From the NCBI GenBank assembly GCA_030690405.1, contig JAUYGU010000057.1, positions 1 to 16,261 of the forward strand: 16,261 nucleotides of DNA. Reading direction: 5' to 3'. The notes under the pieces are model-generated. The model worked only from the letters and a program-made list of their open reading frames with translations. It did no database searches and was not told the origin of the DNA. Below are positions 1 to 7,828 of this stretch, in pieces (the stretch's first letter is position 1; the number at the start of each line of letters is the position of its first letter). Source of the DNA: Dehalococcoidia bacterium (GTDB lineage: Bacteria > Chloroflexota > Dehalococcoidia > SM23-28-2 > RBG-16-64-32). Position numbers and translations under genes: made by a program.

Positions 1-174
1 GCCAGCGAGATCATGACTCGCCAGGTGGTCACGGCCACCGAGGACGAGCCTGTGACCGATCTGGTGGTACGCATGGTCCAGAAGGACCTCAAGCGCATTC
101 CGGTAGTCCGCGACGGGGTGCCGGTCGGGATCGTCGCGAGACACGACCTGCTGAAGCTGATGGCGAGGAAATGA
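1..174 (+). CDS. CBS-domain protein, C-terminal part (5' end outside window)
   Basis: The first reading frame is open from base 1 to a TGA at 172-174 and encodes 57 residues, cut at its 5' side by the window edge. It contains most of one CBS domain: an EIMT start, then RIPVVRDG and a closing ARHDLL motif. CBS domains bind adenine nucleotides and usually regulate a linked enzyme or transporter. Its stop overlaps the start of the P-type ATPase in an ATGA arrangement, so the two are probably translationally coupled. A role as a nucleotide sensor for the pump is an inference from this coupling. The fragment resembles the second domain of the CBS protein at 3103-3576. Confidence 0.85.
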   Translation, partial: ASEIMTRQVVTATEDEPVTDLVVRMVQKDLKRIPVVRDGVPVGIVARHDLLKLMARK

Positions 175-2912
175 AGCGCCAGCACACCGCGGTGGGACCT
201 GACCCGCAGTTCCAGCGGCCATGGCACGCGATCGACCGCTCCGAGGTCGAGGCAATCCTGAGCGCGGGCACTCACGGTCTTACGGAGGCCGAAATTGAGG
301 CCAGGCTGGCCCATTACGGCCCCAACCAACTGGAGGAGGCCCCGCCGCCCAACGACCTGGCGATCCTGCTCCACCAGTTCCAGAGCCCTCTCATCTATAT
401 TCTCGTGGTAGCCACGGTCGTGACGGTGCTGCTGGGCAAGTACATCGACTCGGCGGTGATCGCCGCGGTGCTGGCGCTCAACGCCGCCATCGGCTTCACC
501 CAGGAGCGCCAGGCTGAGATTTCCGTGCGGGCGCTGATGGGACTGGTGGCCCCGCGAGCGCGCGTCGTCCGCGAGGGCCGGGAGTGGGAGGTCGAAAGCC
601 GCGACCTCGTCCCCGGCGACCTGGTGCTTCTGGAATCCGGCAGCCGGGTCCCGGCGGACATCCGCCTCATCTCGTCCACGGCCCTGGCCGTGGACGAGTC
701 GCTCCTCACGGGAGAATCGGTGCCTGTATCGAAGCAACCTGCGCCTCTCGAGGCGGGAGTCGTGCTGGCGGAGAGGACGAACATGGCGTACGCCGGCAGC
801 GTAGCGACCAGCGGCCGCGGCCGGGGTTTCGTGGTCGAGACGGGCGCGCGCACCGAGCTGGGCGTCATCGCTGAACAAGTCCGAGGCGAAGCTGAGCCGG
901 TCACGCCGCTGCAGCAGCGGATGACACAGTTCGCCCGGGTGGTCGGCGTGGCTGTCGCCATAGGATCCTTGCTGGCGTTTATTATCGGCCTTGCCGTCGG
1001 CGAGAGCGCTGAGGACATGTTCCTGGTGGCCGTGGCCCTGGCCGTGGCTGCCATCCCGGAGGGCCTGCCCGTGGCCTTCACCATCACTCTGGCCATCGGC
1101 GTCCGGCGCATGGCCCGCCGGAACGCCATCGTCCGGCGGCTGCCCGCGGTGGAGACGCTCGGCAGCACCACGGTCATCGGCTCCGACAAGACCGGGACCC
1201 TCACCGAGAACCGCATGACGGTCCAGCAGGTCTGGGCGGCTGGCCGGAGCTTCACCCTGGGGCATGACGGAATTCGCGAGGGCCATGTCCTTCCGGAGGG
1301 CGGCGAGGGGATGGCCCTGGCGGAGCACCACCCGTTCTACCTAACCCTGCTGACGGGAGTGCTCACCAACGAGGCGCAGATTTACCTGACGGAAGATGGG
1401 TACGAGAGTCAGGGCGACCCAACGGAAGCGGCGTTGCTGATCGCCGCGGCCTGGATGGGCATCGAGCCAGAAGAGGCGCGATCCGAGTACGGCGAGTACG
1501 CCGAGATACCCTTCGAGTCGGAGCGGCAGTACTCAGCCAGCATCCGCGAGCACGCGGGAAGACATCTGATGTTTGTGAAGGGGGCGCCGGAGCGCCTTCT
1601 GGCCATGTCGGCCGAGATGATTTCAGACGAGGGGCCGGTCTTCCTTGACCGGGAGGAGGTCCACCGCGCCGCGGCTGAGATGGCATCGCGGGGCCTGCGG
1701 GTACTTGCCATGGCGTACCGCGTGCTGGGAGAACCGCCGCTGGACGCCGAGGATATCCCGGAGCCGGAAGGCCTGACGTTCCTCGGGTTGCAGGGGATGA
1801 AGGACCCGTCGCGGCCGGGCGTTCGCGAGGCCATCGCTGGCTGCCGGGAGGCCGGGATACGGGTGCTGATCATCACCGGCGACCACGCCCAGACCGCCGC
1901 CGCCATTGGCCGCGAGCTGGGTGTCGCCGGCGACGGGGCGCCGATCCTGACTGGCGCGGACCTCGCGTCGATGGACGACGAGGTGCTGCGGCAGCGAGTG
2001 AAGGAGGTGTCCATCTACGCCCGCGCGGCTCCCGAGGACAAGCTGCGGGTGGTGAGAGCGCTCCGCGGTCACGGGGAAGTCGTCGCCGTGACGGGCGATG
2101 GTGTCAACGATGCCCCTGCCCTGAAGGCCGCCGACATCGGCATCGCCATGGGCAAGAGCGGCACAGATGTCGCGCGCGAGGCATCGGACATGGTGCTGGC
2201 GGACGATAACTTCGTGAGCATCTACGCTGCGGTGGAGGAGGGGCGGATCACGTTCGACAACGTGCGCAAGGTGACGTTCTTTCTGATCTCCACCGGTGCC
2301 GCCTCCATCATTACGATCCTGACGGCGCTGGCCCTCAGATGGCCGGTACCCTTCCTTCCCGCCCAGCTCCTGTGGCTCAACCTGGTGACCAACGGCCTGC
2401 AGGACATGGCCCTCGCCTTCGAGCCCGGAGAGCGCGGCGTACTCAAGCGGCCGCCGCGCCGCCGTGGAGAGGGGATAATTTCTCCCCTGCTCTGGGAGCG
2501 CACTCTCGTGGCCGGGCTGGTCATCGCCATCGGCACCCTGCTCCTGTTCCGCTGGGAGCTGGACCGGACCGATGATTTGCAGCAGGCACGGACGATGGCC
2601 TTGACCACCATGGTGCTGTTCATGATGTTCCACGTGGGCAACTCCAGGTCAGAGTTCGAGTCCGCCTTCCAGAAAAGCCCCTTCTCCAACCCGTTCCTGT
2701 TCTTCGCCACCGCGGCGGCTCTAGCCGTCCATATCGCTGCCCTGTACCTGCCGCCCACCCAGTACATCCTGCGCGTGGAGCCCATCGACTTCCAGGCCTG
2801 GGTGCGCATCGCATTCGTGGCCGTCACCATAATCGCGATAGTCGAACTGCACAAACTCGTGCGGCGAGGAAAACGTCCGGACCTGGTGGCGAGAGCGGCT
2901 CACCCCGCGTGA
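171..2912 (+). CDS. P2-type cation-transporting ATPase (Ca2+-ATPase-like)
   Basis: This 913-residue membrane pump belongs to the P-type ATPases, which transport cations using a phospho-aspartate intermediate. Visible landmarks are an N-terminal cation-ATPase domain (about 20-85), the actuator loop TGES at 180-183, M4 PEGLP at 296-300, the phosphorylation motif DKTGT with Asp339, the nucleotide-binding KGAPE with Lys470, and the hinge TGDGVNDAP at 641-649. Hydrophobic helices flank these (about 62-110, 255-320 and 700-895). IPEGLP and overall order place it near bacterial Ca2+/P2 pumps. In M6 the sequence is NLVTNGLQD (737-745), where SERCA has NLVTDG, so a key metal ligand Asp is Asn; ion specificity is therefore open. 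The start overlaps the preceding CBS gene stop. Length is normal for the family. Confidence 0.93.
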   Translation: MKRQHTAVGPDPQFQRPWHAIDRSEVEAILSAGTHGLTEAEIEARLAHYGPNQLEEAPPPNDLAILLHQFQSPLIYILVVATVVTVLLGKYIDSAVIAAVLALNAAIGFTQERQAEISVRALMGLVAPRARVVREGREWEVESRDLVPGDLVLLESGSRVPADIRLISSTALAVDESLLTGESVPVSKQPAPLEAGVVLAERTNMAYAGSVATSGRGRGFVVETGARTELGVIAEQVRGEAEPVTPLQQRMTQFARVVGVAVAIGSLLAFIIGLAVGESAEDMFLVAVALAVAAIPEGLPVAFTITLAIGVRRMARRNAIVRRLPAVETLGSTTVIGSDKTGTLTENRMTVQQVWAAGRSFTLGHDGIREGHVLPEGGEGMALAEHHPFYLTLLTGVLTNEAQIYLTEDGYESQGDPTEAALLIAAAWMGIEPEEARSEYGEYAEIPFESERQYSASIREHAGRHLMFVKGAPERLLAMSAEMISDEGPVFLDREEVHRAAAEMASRGLRVLAMAYRVLGEPPLDAEDIPEPEGLTFLGLQGMKDPSRPGVREAIAGCREAGIRVLIITGDHAQTAAAIGRELGVAGDGAPILTGADLASMDDEVLRQRVKEVSIYARAAPEDKLRVVRALRGHGEVVAVTGDGVNDAPALKAADIGIAMGKSGTDVAREASDMVLADDNFVSIYAAVEEGRITFDNVRKVTFFLISTGAASIITILTALALRWPVPFLPAQLLWLNLVTNGLQDMALAFEPGERGVLKRPPRRRGEGIISPLLWERTLVAGLVIAIGTLLLFRWELDRTDDLQQARTMALTTMVLFMMFHVGNSRSEFESAFQKSPFSNPFLFFATAAALAVHIAALYLPPTQYILRVEPIDFQAWVRIAFVAVTIIAIVELHKLVRRGKRPDLVARAAHPA

Positions 2913-2929
2913 CTCCCTCCTGGGAAGGG
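2913..2929. terminator. weak hairpin after the ATPase gene
   Basis: Just after the ATPase stop, TCCCT and AGGGA arms flank a short CC-TG-GG core. There is no T-run on either side. It could serve both the ATPase and the converging minus-strand genes, but the signal is weak. Confidence 0.25.
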
Positions 2930-2937
2930 ACGCGGGT

Positions 2938-3102
2938 CTAACTCACGACCATCACCGGGCAGGTGGCCGCCCGGACGACCCTGTCCGATACCGAGCCCAG
3001 AAGCAGCTTGGCGACCGCTCCACGCCCGCGCCGGCCCATGACGATGAGCGCGTAGTCGCCTTCCTGGGAGCGCTGCGAGAAGGAGATTAGCCAGACCACG
3101 GG
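2938..3102 (-). pseudogene. universal stress protein (UspA) C-terminal remnant
   Basis: On the minus strand, directly after the stop of the CBS protein and in the same frame, 55 codons run to a TAG at 2938-2940. The last 40 or so are an unmistakable Usp C-terminus: IVMGRRGRG, then LLLGS and SDRVVRAATCPVMVV. The family ATP-binding pattern G-2x-G-9x-G-S is intact. The N-terminal two thirds of a Usp domain (normally about 140 residues) and any start codon are missing, and the stretch opens straight after the CBS gene TAG. I read it as the tail of a deleted usp gene. Read-through of the single UAG would instead give a CBS-Usp-tail fusion, which I think less likely. Confidence 0.8.
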
Positions 3103-3576
3103 CTAAGTCTTGTCGGCGATGGCGCGCACAATGTCGTGACGCGTCACCAGGCCGACCAGCCGGCCCTCCCGGACGACGGGGAGTTGCCGGTAGTCGAAGG
3201 CCTCCATGATAGCAGCCACTTGGCCCACCGTCATGTCAATGTCCGCGCACTTCACGGGGGAACTCATCACGTCGGCGACGAGGCTGGCGTGGGCCTTGCG
3301 GGCCTGCTGGAGGAAGTCGAGGATGTGGCGCTCATCCTGCAGGATCTGCCGGAGCACGAGGCCCGGCAGTCCACCGCGTTGGTTCATCGCCATCGGGAGG
3401 AGGTCGCGCTCGGTAATGATTCCCGAGGGAAGATCCCCGTCCTCGACGACGACAGCGCAGGAGGCGTCGCGTTCGAGGAGCAGCCGCACTGCGTCGGCGA
3501 CGGAGGCGTCGCGGGCCAGAGTCGGCACGTCCCGGCTCATGATCGCGCCGACGCTGGCTTTCAGTCGTTCAGGCAT
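3103..3576 (-). CDS. CBS-pair domain protein
   Basis: This 157-residue soluble protein consists of two CBS domains (about 9-62 and 100-153), each ending in the usual acidic signature (ITERD at 54-58, VTRHD at 144-148). Between them lies a predicted helical linker (about 78-98). Such stand-alone Bateman modules bind AMP, ATP or related nucleotides and act on partner proteins. No catalytic domain is present. The ATG is preceded by AAGGAG at six bases. The upstream 56-aa gene ends inside its first codons, so the two are likely co-transcribed. Together with the CBS fragment at 1-174 it brackets the P-type ATPase, suggesting a shared energy or stress module; the target is unknown. Confidence 0.9.
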   Translation of the reverse strand: MPERLKASVGAIMSRDVPTLARDASVADAVRLLLERDASCAVVVEDGDLPSGIITERDLLPMAMNQRGGLPGLVLRQILQDERHILDFLQQARKAHASLVADVMSSPVKCADIDMTVGQVAAIMEAFDYRQLPVVREGRLVGLVTRHDIVRAIADKT

Positions 3577-3731
3577 CGACAGCTCCTTCTCGGCGCCGCA
3601 CGATAAAGCTCACGCTTTAACTGCTCGTACGCACGCTGGACTTCTTCGACTGACGCCTCATCCTCCAGCGTGCTGACATCGCCGACGGATTCGCTGCTTG
3701 CCACCGAGCGTAGGACACGCAGCTTCCGCAT
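3561..3731 (-). CDS. small hypothetical protein (56 aa)
   Basis: A 56-residue frame starts MRKLRVLRSV and ends CRCLND. Its stop lies 13 bases inside the following CBS gene, giving a 16-base overlap. I chose the internal ATG at 3731 because GAGGGGG precedes it at five bases; the longer open frame to 3881 has a low-complexity, unconvincing N-terminus. The middle part (about residues 24-43) is acidic then amphipathic helical, with the sequence EVQRAYEQLKREL. No family is recognised. The overlap suggests co-expression with the CBS protein. It may be a genuine small protein or a leader peptide; no function is proposed. Confidence 0.5.
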   Translation of the reverse strand: MRKLRVLRSVASSESVGDVSTLEDEASVEEVQRAYEQLKRELYRAAPRRSCRCLND

Positions 3732-3941
3732 GTGAACCCCCTCGTTTAGTGAGGAGATTATAGCAGGCAGGCCGAGGAAGCGCGCAGCGAGACCTAGTCG
3801 GGCGAAGGCAGCCCCTCCAACTGGCGGCGCATCCGGCAGGCCAGGTTGAGGACCGCGTTCAGGCTCCCCCACCCTTCCCAACTTCCGCCCCGCCTGCTAA
3901 GCTGGCAACGCCATAATCGGATAGCCGCTGCGAGGTGCCCC

Positions 3942-5690
3942 ATGACTGAACCCATCGATTACGCCAAGCTGGAATCCGCCATCGGCCTCAACTGGTACGA
4001 GCTCGACCCCAACCTGAGCTCGTTGATGGACCAATACCTCTCGCCGCAGGACCGCGGCTGGGCGGAGGAGCGTCTCCGCCGCTGGGGCGAGATCTGCGGC
4101 GGGCCCATCGCCGCCAACGCCGAGGTGATCGACCGCAACCCGCCGCGCCTCGAGCGCTACGACGCCTGGGGCAACGAGGCGCCGAGCATCACGCACCACC
4201 CCAGCGCCATCGACACCAAGCGCTACATCTGGGAGGAGGGCCCGCACGCCCTGGAGGCGCAGGGCAAGGAGGTGCCATCCGTCCTCACCAGCGCCTTCAC
4301 CTATCTCCTCAGCCAGTCGGACACCGGAATGGTCTGCTCCACCGGCATGACGGATGGCGTCATGTCTCTTGTCGACCGTTACGCCCCGCCGGGCGTCCGC
4401 GAGGAGCTGATGGCTCACCTGCTGGCGCCCTCCTTCGACGACGGCTGGGACGGCGCGATGTTCATGACCGAGCTGCGCGGCGGCTCCGACCTCGCGACCA
4501 CCGACACCACCGCTCGCCCCGCCCCCGGCGGCGACGACAAGCGCTGGCTGCTCAACGGCTCCAAGTGGTTCTGCTCCAACGTCGACGCCAAAGCGATCGC
4601 CACCCTCGCCCGCCCGGAGGGCGCCGACCCCGGCCTGCGCGGCCTCGCCCTCTTCCTCGTCCCCGCCACCCGCGCCGACGGCACCCCCAACAGCATCCAC
4701 ATCAAGCGGGTCAAGGACAAGATGGGCACACGCTCCGTCCCCACGGCTGAAGTGGACTTCGAGGACACGGAGGCCTACATCCTGAGCAGCCCGAAGTCGG
4801 ATTCGTCGGAGGGGCGCGGGTTCAACCGGATGATGAGCATGGTGAACGGCTCCCGTCTGGGCGTGGCGGCGATGGGCCTGGGCATCGCCCGGCGCTGCTT
4901 TCTAGAGGCGTCGATCTACGCCGCCCACCGTGAGGCGTTCGGGCGCCGCCTGGACGGCCTGCCGCTGGTGCAGGAGACGCTGCTCCAGATGGCGGTGGAG
5001 GTGGAGGCGGCGGCCGCCGTCGTGTTCGAGGCGTCGTCTCTGGCCGGCCGCCACGGTGACGAGGAGGCGCGACGGCTCTACCGCATCATGGTGCCGCTCT
5101 CCAAGTTCCGCGCCGCCCGCCGCGGGCTGGAGGTCGCCAGCCAGGGGCTGGAGGTGCTGGGTGGCAACGGCTACATCGAGAACTGGCCGCTGGCCCGGCA
5201 GTTCCGCGACGCCCAGTGCCACACGATCTGGGAGGGCGCGGAGAACATCATCTGCCTGGACGTCCTCCGCTCCATCGCCAAGGAGCACGCCCACGACGCC
5301 CTCCTGGGCCGCGTCGATGAGGCGCTGGCCAAGGCGAAGCACCCCGCCCTCGCTTCGGTCCGCGGTGCCGTCGAGGGCGCCCGCGCCGAGGCGATCGAGG
5401 CGCTGACCGTGATGGCGACCCTGCCGCAGGAGCTACAGCTCCTGCACGCCCGCCGCCTGACCGGCCTCCTGGCCGACCTCACCCAGGCGGCGCTGCTGGC
5501 GGAGCAGGCGCAGGCGGAGCTTGAGAGCGACGGCTCGGCGCGAAAGGCGGCCGTGGCCCAGCTGTTCGTGCGCGAGCACCTGGCGGAGCGCCGGCTGCGC
5601 GGCATCTCCGGCGACCGGACGGTGCTGGAGCTGTTCGGCCCGGTCACCCGCCACGAGCGGCTGGAGCCGAAGGCGCTGGCCTCCGTGTAG
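3942..5690 (+). CDS. AidB-like acyl-CoA dehydrogenase family protein
   Basis: The protein has 582 residues and fits the AidB branch of the FAD-dependent acyl-CoA dehydrogenases. Evidence includes THHPS near the N-terminus, DTGMVCSTGMTDG before the middle domain, the beta-domain MFMTELRGGSDL (173-184), a REAFGRRLDGLPLVQE helix, and the C-terminal HTIWEGAENIICLDVLR block with WEG at 430-432. The usual FAD- and substrate-contact motifs are present. AidB itself binds DNA and responds to alkylation, but many relatives are probably plain acyl-CoA dehydrogenases, and the physiological substrate cannot be read here. The ATG at 3942 has GAGGTG at six bases; an open frame extends upstream to 3846 but has no comparable ribosome site. 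A crotonase gene lies 1 kb away. Confidence 0.9.
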   Translation: MTEPIDYAKLESAIGLNWYELDPNLSSLMDQYLSPQDRGWAEERLRRWGEICGGPIAANAEVIDRNPPRLERYDAWGNEAPSITHHPSAIDTKRYIWEEGPHALEAQGKEVPSVLTSAFTYLLSQSDTGMVCSTGMTDGVMSLVDRYAPPGVREELMAHLLAPSFDDGWDGAMFMTELRGGSDLATTDTTARPAPGGDDKRWLLNGSKWFCSNVDAKAIATLARPEGADPGLRGLALFLVPATRADGTPNSIHIKRVKDKMGTRSVPTAEVDFEDTEAYILSSPKSDSSEGRGFNRMMSMVNGSRLGVAAMGLGIARRCFLEASIYAAHREAFGRRLDGLPLVQETLLQMAVEVEAAAAVVFEASSLAGRHGDEEARRLYRIMVPLSKFRAARRGLEVASQGLEVLGGNGYIENWPLARQFRDAQCHTIWEGAENIICLDVLRSIAKEHAHDALLGRVDEALAKAKHPALASVRGAVEGARAEAIEALTVMATLPQELQLLHARRLTGLLADLTQAALLAEQAQAELESDGSARKAAVAQLFVREHLAERRLRGISGDRTVLELFGPVTRHERLEPKALASV

Positions 5691-5698
5691 GGGCTAGC

Positions 5699-6331
5699 TC
5701 AAGGCGCGAACAGCGGCTCCTCGAGCCCGTGCTCCTGCACGAGCTCCTCAGGCGTCAGCACACAGCTGAAGGCGACGCCCACCAGGCGCCCGTCGGCGAC
5801 TGTCACCTCGGTGGCCCCCTGCAGCGTCGGGTCGTCCGGCTGCGGCTCCGTTAGTATGATCACGTAGTCGCCTGGGAAGCGCACCTCCGGCGTCGCCCGG
5901 TACACGCCGTACAGGCCCTGCTGTGCGAGGTCGGCCAGGATCAGCTCGAACTCGTGGGGGCCATAGTAGCCGAACTCACAGGCGGAGAAAGGCATCACCT
6001 CCACCGCTGCGCCTATCTCCTGGTCTGCGCGGCAGGGCGGCGAGCCGCCCATGCCCGGCGTCAGTCCGCAGGGCAGCATGCTGTAGCGGAGGTTGGGGAG
6101 CAGCAGGTTCTTCGTGTCGTGCTGCATGAAGCCCTCGATGATCGCGTCCAGCCCCCGCACGCCGGTGCGCTCGGGGATCTCGCGCTCCTTTCCAGACGGC
6201 TTCGGGCTCACGGCGGGCGTTGGCGTCCGGCGTGGCACTTCAGTGGGCTTTATGGCGGCGCCGTCGCTACAGGCGGCGAGCGCCGCAAGCGTAACCGCGA
6301 CCGCGATGAGAAGCAGCAGACGGTGTTTCAT
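5699..6331 (-). CDS. putative lipoprotein
   Basis: This is a 210-residue protein with a classic lipoprotein signal: Lys and Arg at 2-4, a Leu/Ala-rich core, and the lipobox LAAC with the lipidated Cys21. A Pro/Thr/Ser-rich linker (about 28-45) follows, typical for tethering a domain to the membrane. The globular part (about 52-210) has four further cysteines (88, 100, 118, 190), which could form two disulfides outside the cell. I recognise no family. It converges with the acyl-CoA dehydrogenase gene, the stops being eight bases apart. Just upstream sits the tail of a lost crotonase gene, so its original operon partner may have been deleted. Confidence 0.8.
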   Translation of the reverse strand: MKHRLLLLIAVAVTLAALAACSDGAAIKPTEVPRRTPTPAVSPKPSGKEREIPERTGVRGLDAIIEGFMQHDTKNLLLPNLRYSMLPCGLTPGMGGSPPCRADQEIGAAVEVMPFSACEFGYYGPHEFELILADLAQQGLYGVYRATPEVRFPGDYVIILTEPQPDDPTLQGATEVTVADGRLVGVAFSCVLTPEELVQEHGLEEPLFAP

Positions 6332-6368
6332 CTCGGCCCCCAGTCTCGGGTTTCGTCGCGAGTTTCCC

Positions 6369-6407
6369 CTACCGCCCCTTGTACTCCGGCTTCCGCTTCT
6401 GCGCGAG
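6369..6407 (-). pseudogene. enoyl-CoA hydratase 3'-end remnant
   Basis: Twelve minus-strand codons read AQKRKPEYKGR and TAG. This matches the last residues of the intact crotonase at 6724-7536, which end AQRRKPEYKGR and TAG. Over 39 aligned bases (6368-6406 against 6723-6761) I count four differences, three of them synonymous. Sequence further upstream is not related and soon meets an in-frame stop. It is the tail of a second crotonase copy or of a partial duplication. Confidence 0.75.
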
Positions 6408-6431
6408 ACTGTATCGACCAGCCGATCAGCC

Positions 6432-6710
6432 TCAATCGACTGCTACGGAGACGGCAATCGCGAAGAACATCAGGGCCATGAGTAACCCGACGATGCCGCT
6501 AGCGACCGCGGCCAGGCCATCATAGCGTTCAGGCCACAAGCGAAGCGGCAACCGAAGTCGTTTGGGGAGCAAGCCGCGCAGAGGGTTCTGTTCAGCCCAA
6601 GCAATCTCATTTCGTATGGCCGTGGCGCCTCGCTTCAGGTAGAGCACAGCGAGGAGAAGGAAGACAAGTCCAACGGCCGCGGGGAAGGCGACGTTGAACA
6701 CGCTCGTCAT
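6432..6710 (-). CDS. small two-helix membrane protein
   Basis: The 92-residue product has two hydrophobic segments (about 8-26 and 66-90) joined by a basic loop rich in Arg, Lys and Leu (about 27-62). That pattern predicts an inner-membrane hairpin with the loop in the cytoplasm. No family is recognised. An AGGAGG lies nine bases before the ATG and overlaps the TAG of the upstream crotonase gene, so the two are almost certainly one transcript. The gene lies exactly between the intact crotonase and a repeated piece of that gene's 3' end, which suggests it arrived with, or was duplicated by, a rearrangement. Confidence 0.75.
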   Translation of the reverse strand: MTSVFNVAFPAAVGLVFLLLAVLYLKRGATAIRNEIAWAEQNPLRGLLPKRLRLPLRLWPERYDGLAAVASGIVGLLMALMFFAIAVSVAVD

Positions 6711-6723
6711 AGCCGTTCGCCTC

Positions 6724-7536
6724 CTACCGTCCTTTGTACTCCGGCTTGCGCCTCTGCGCGAACGCCGTCGGCCCCTCCCGCGCGTCCTCGGTCGCGAAGA
6801 TCTTGCCGGTCAGCTCGGACTCCAGCTTCAGCCCCTCCTCCAGCGTCATATCGCGCCCCCTGAAGATCGCCTGTTTGATCGACCGCACGGCCAGCGGGCC
6901 GCACTCCAGCATCTTCGCCGCTATCCCCTCCACCGTGGGCATGAGCTGATCGAGGGGCACCACACGCGAGACGAGCCCGAAGTTGAGCGCCGTCTGAGCG
7001 TCGAACCGCTCGCCGGTGAGCATCAGCTCCATGGCGAAGGCGAGCGGCACGGCGCGCGGTAGCCGCTGGGTGCCGCCGGCGCCGGGGATGATCGCCCGCT
7101 TGGGCTCGGGCAGGCCGAACGTCGCGTGCTCGGCGGCGATGCGGACGTCGCAGCAGAGGGACAGCTCAAGGCCGCCGGCCAGGCAGTAGCCGTTGATGGC
7201 GGCGATCATCGGCTTCCAGCACTCGAAGCCGCGGCTGATGCCGGCGAAAGGGACGCTGAAGCCCGGGCCCTGGCCGCCGCCGGCGAACGCCTCCGCCATC
7301 GCCACAAGGTCGGCGCCGGCGGAGAAGGCGACGTCGCCGGCCCCGGTAAGGATCGCCACCCAAACATCATCGTCGGACTTGAAGTCGGTGAAGGCGTCCA
7401 GCAACTCCTTCGAGGTGGCGGGGTCGATGGCGTTGCGGCGCTCCTCCCGGTTCAGCGTGACGTAGGCGAGGCGGCCCTTCTTCTCGTAGATGATGTTCTT
7501 GAATCCTGTCGTGAGCTTGTCGAACTGATCGGGCAC
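6724..7536 (-). CDS. enoyl-CoA hydratase/isomerase (crotonase) family protein
   Basis: This 270-residue soluble enzyme has the crotonase fold. The oxyanion-hole region FSAGADL (71-77) and the GGLELSLCCD block are present. Both catalytic glutamates of true enoyl-CoA hydratases are conserved as Glu124 (GGLELS) and Glu144 (FGLPEP), followed by IPGAGGTQRL (150-159). It therefore probably hydrates 2-enoyl-CoA in a beta-oxidation-like pathway, consistent with the nearby acyl-CoA dehydrogenase; chain-length preference is not visible. The start is GTG at 7536, chosen because GAAGGAGG lies at a good distance upstream. A -10 hexamer TATACT precedes it on the minus strand at 7579-7584. The small membrane protein is downstream in the same operon. 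Confidence 0.93.
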   Translation of the reverse strand: MPDQFDKLTTGFKNIIYEKKGRLAYVTLNREERRNAIDPATSKELLDAFTDFKSDDDVWVAILTGAGDVAFSAGADLVAMAEAFAGGGQGPGFSVPFAGISRGFECWKPMIAAINGYCLAGGLELSLCCDVRIAAEHATFGLPEPKRAIIPGAGGTQRLPRAVPLAFAMELMLTGERFDAQTALNFGLVSRVVPLDQLMPTVEGIAAKMLECGPLAVRSIKQAIFRGRDMTLEEGLKLESELTGKIFATEDAREGPTAFAQRRKPEYKGR

Positions 7537-7578
7537 GGCGTCCTCCTTCGGCGTCTGGGGCCTGCTCGGCGCGGGATA

Positions 7579-7608
7579 AGTATAGCCAGTGGCGGGACGG
7601 TGGGCGAA
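7579..7608 (-). promoter_or_regulatory. predicted crotonase promoter
   Basis: On the minus strand TATACT (7579-7584) forms a good -10 element about 43 bases before the GTG start. The -35 region TTCGCC, 18 bases away, is weak. Confidence 0.45.
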
Positions 7609-7674
7609 CGCGGCGCGAAAAGTTAAGAAACGGTAAACGACGGTAATAGGCGCGCATCTGAGCTGTTCTGTTAT

Positions 7675-7766
7675 ATAGGGGAGATGTGATTTCTCTCAGT
7701 TCACCGGTTGCGGGGCTGGTGAAGGTCCGAAAGGACTCGGGGTGCGTGCACATCTCCCCTATTTTT
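7675..7766 (+). ncRNA. predicted structured small RNA, three-way junction
   Basis: A perfect 14-bp helix joins ATAGGGGAGATGTG (7675-7688) to CACATCTCCCCTAT (7749-7762). Inside are two hairpins. One has arms TTCACCGG and CTGGTGAA (7700-7707, 7716-7723, one G-U pair) around the 8-base loop TTGCGGGG. The other is GTCC-GAAA-GGAC (7725-7736) with a GNRA tetraloop. The outer helix ends in a T5 run on the plus strand (7762-7766), so plus-strand transcription with intrinsic termination is favoured. TTATATA just upstream could be a -10. It does not match SRP RNA, 6S RNA or any riboswitch I know. A minus-strand reading, as a far 5' leader of the crotonase gene, is possible. Confidence 0.6.
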
Positions 7767-7789
7767 CGGCATCGAAGGGGTGCGGCGAT

Positions 7790-7826
7790 GAGGCCCCTCC
7801 GTCTTCGGGCGGAGGGGCCTCGCGCT
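7790..7826. terminator. strong hairpin with UUCG loop (terminator-like)
   Basis: GAGGCCCCTCCG and CGGAGGGGCCTC form a perfect 12-bp helix, extended by a U-G and a C-G pair to a TTCG tetraloop on the plus strand. Only a weak pyrimidine stretch (CTTTCT) follows. It lies just after the stop of the M16 remnant on the minus strand and may have been that gene's terminator, or may end plus-strand RNA from 7675. Confidence 0.6.
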
Positions 7827-7828
7827 TT

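Noticed and set aside
395..1255. Long minus-strand frames opposite the ATPase, and similar ones opposite pyrG, rho and the dehydrogenase.
   Set aside because: They mirror the codon pattern of the real genes in GC-rich DNA and encode Arg/Ala/Ser-rich sequence with no motifs.
3561..3881. 106-residue version of the small hypothetical protein.
   Set aside because: The N-terminal 50 residues are Gly/Pro/Ala-rich with no ribosome site; the internal ATG at 3731 is better.
3846..3941. Extended N-terminus for the acyl-CoA dehydrogenase.
   Set aside because: The extra 32 residues are low-complexity without a ribosome site, while ATG 3942 has GAGGTG at six bases and a family-like start.
7724..7748. 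GGTCCGAAAGGA recalls the SRP RNA tip, and ACTCGGGGTGC recalls a TPP riboswitch.
   Set aside because: The SRP AGCAGCC strand is missing, and the TPP CTGAGA and pyrophosphate-binding arms are not present in that strand and order.
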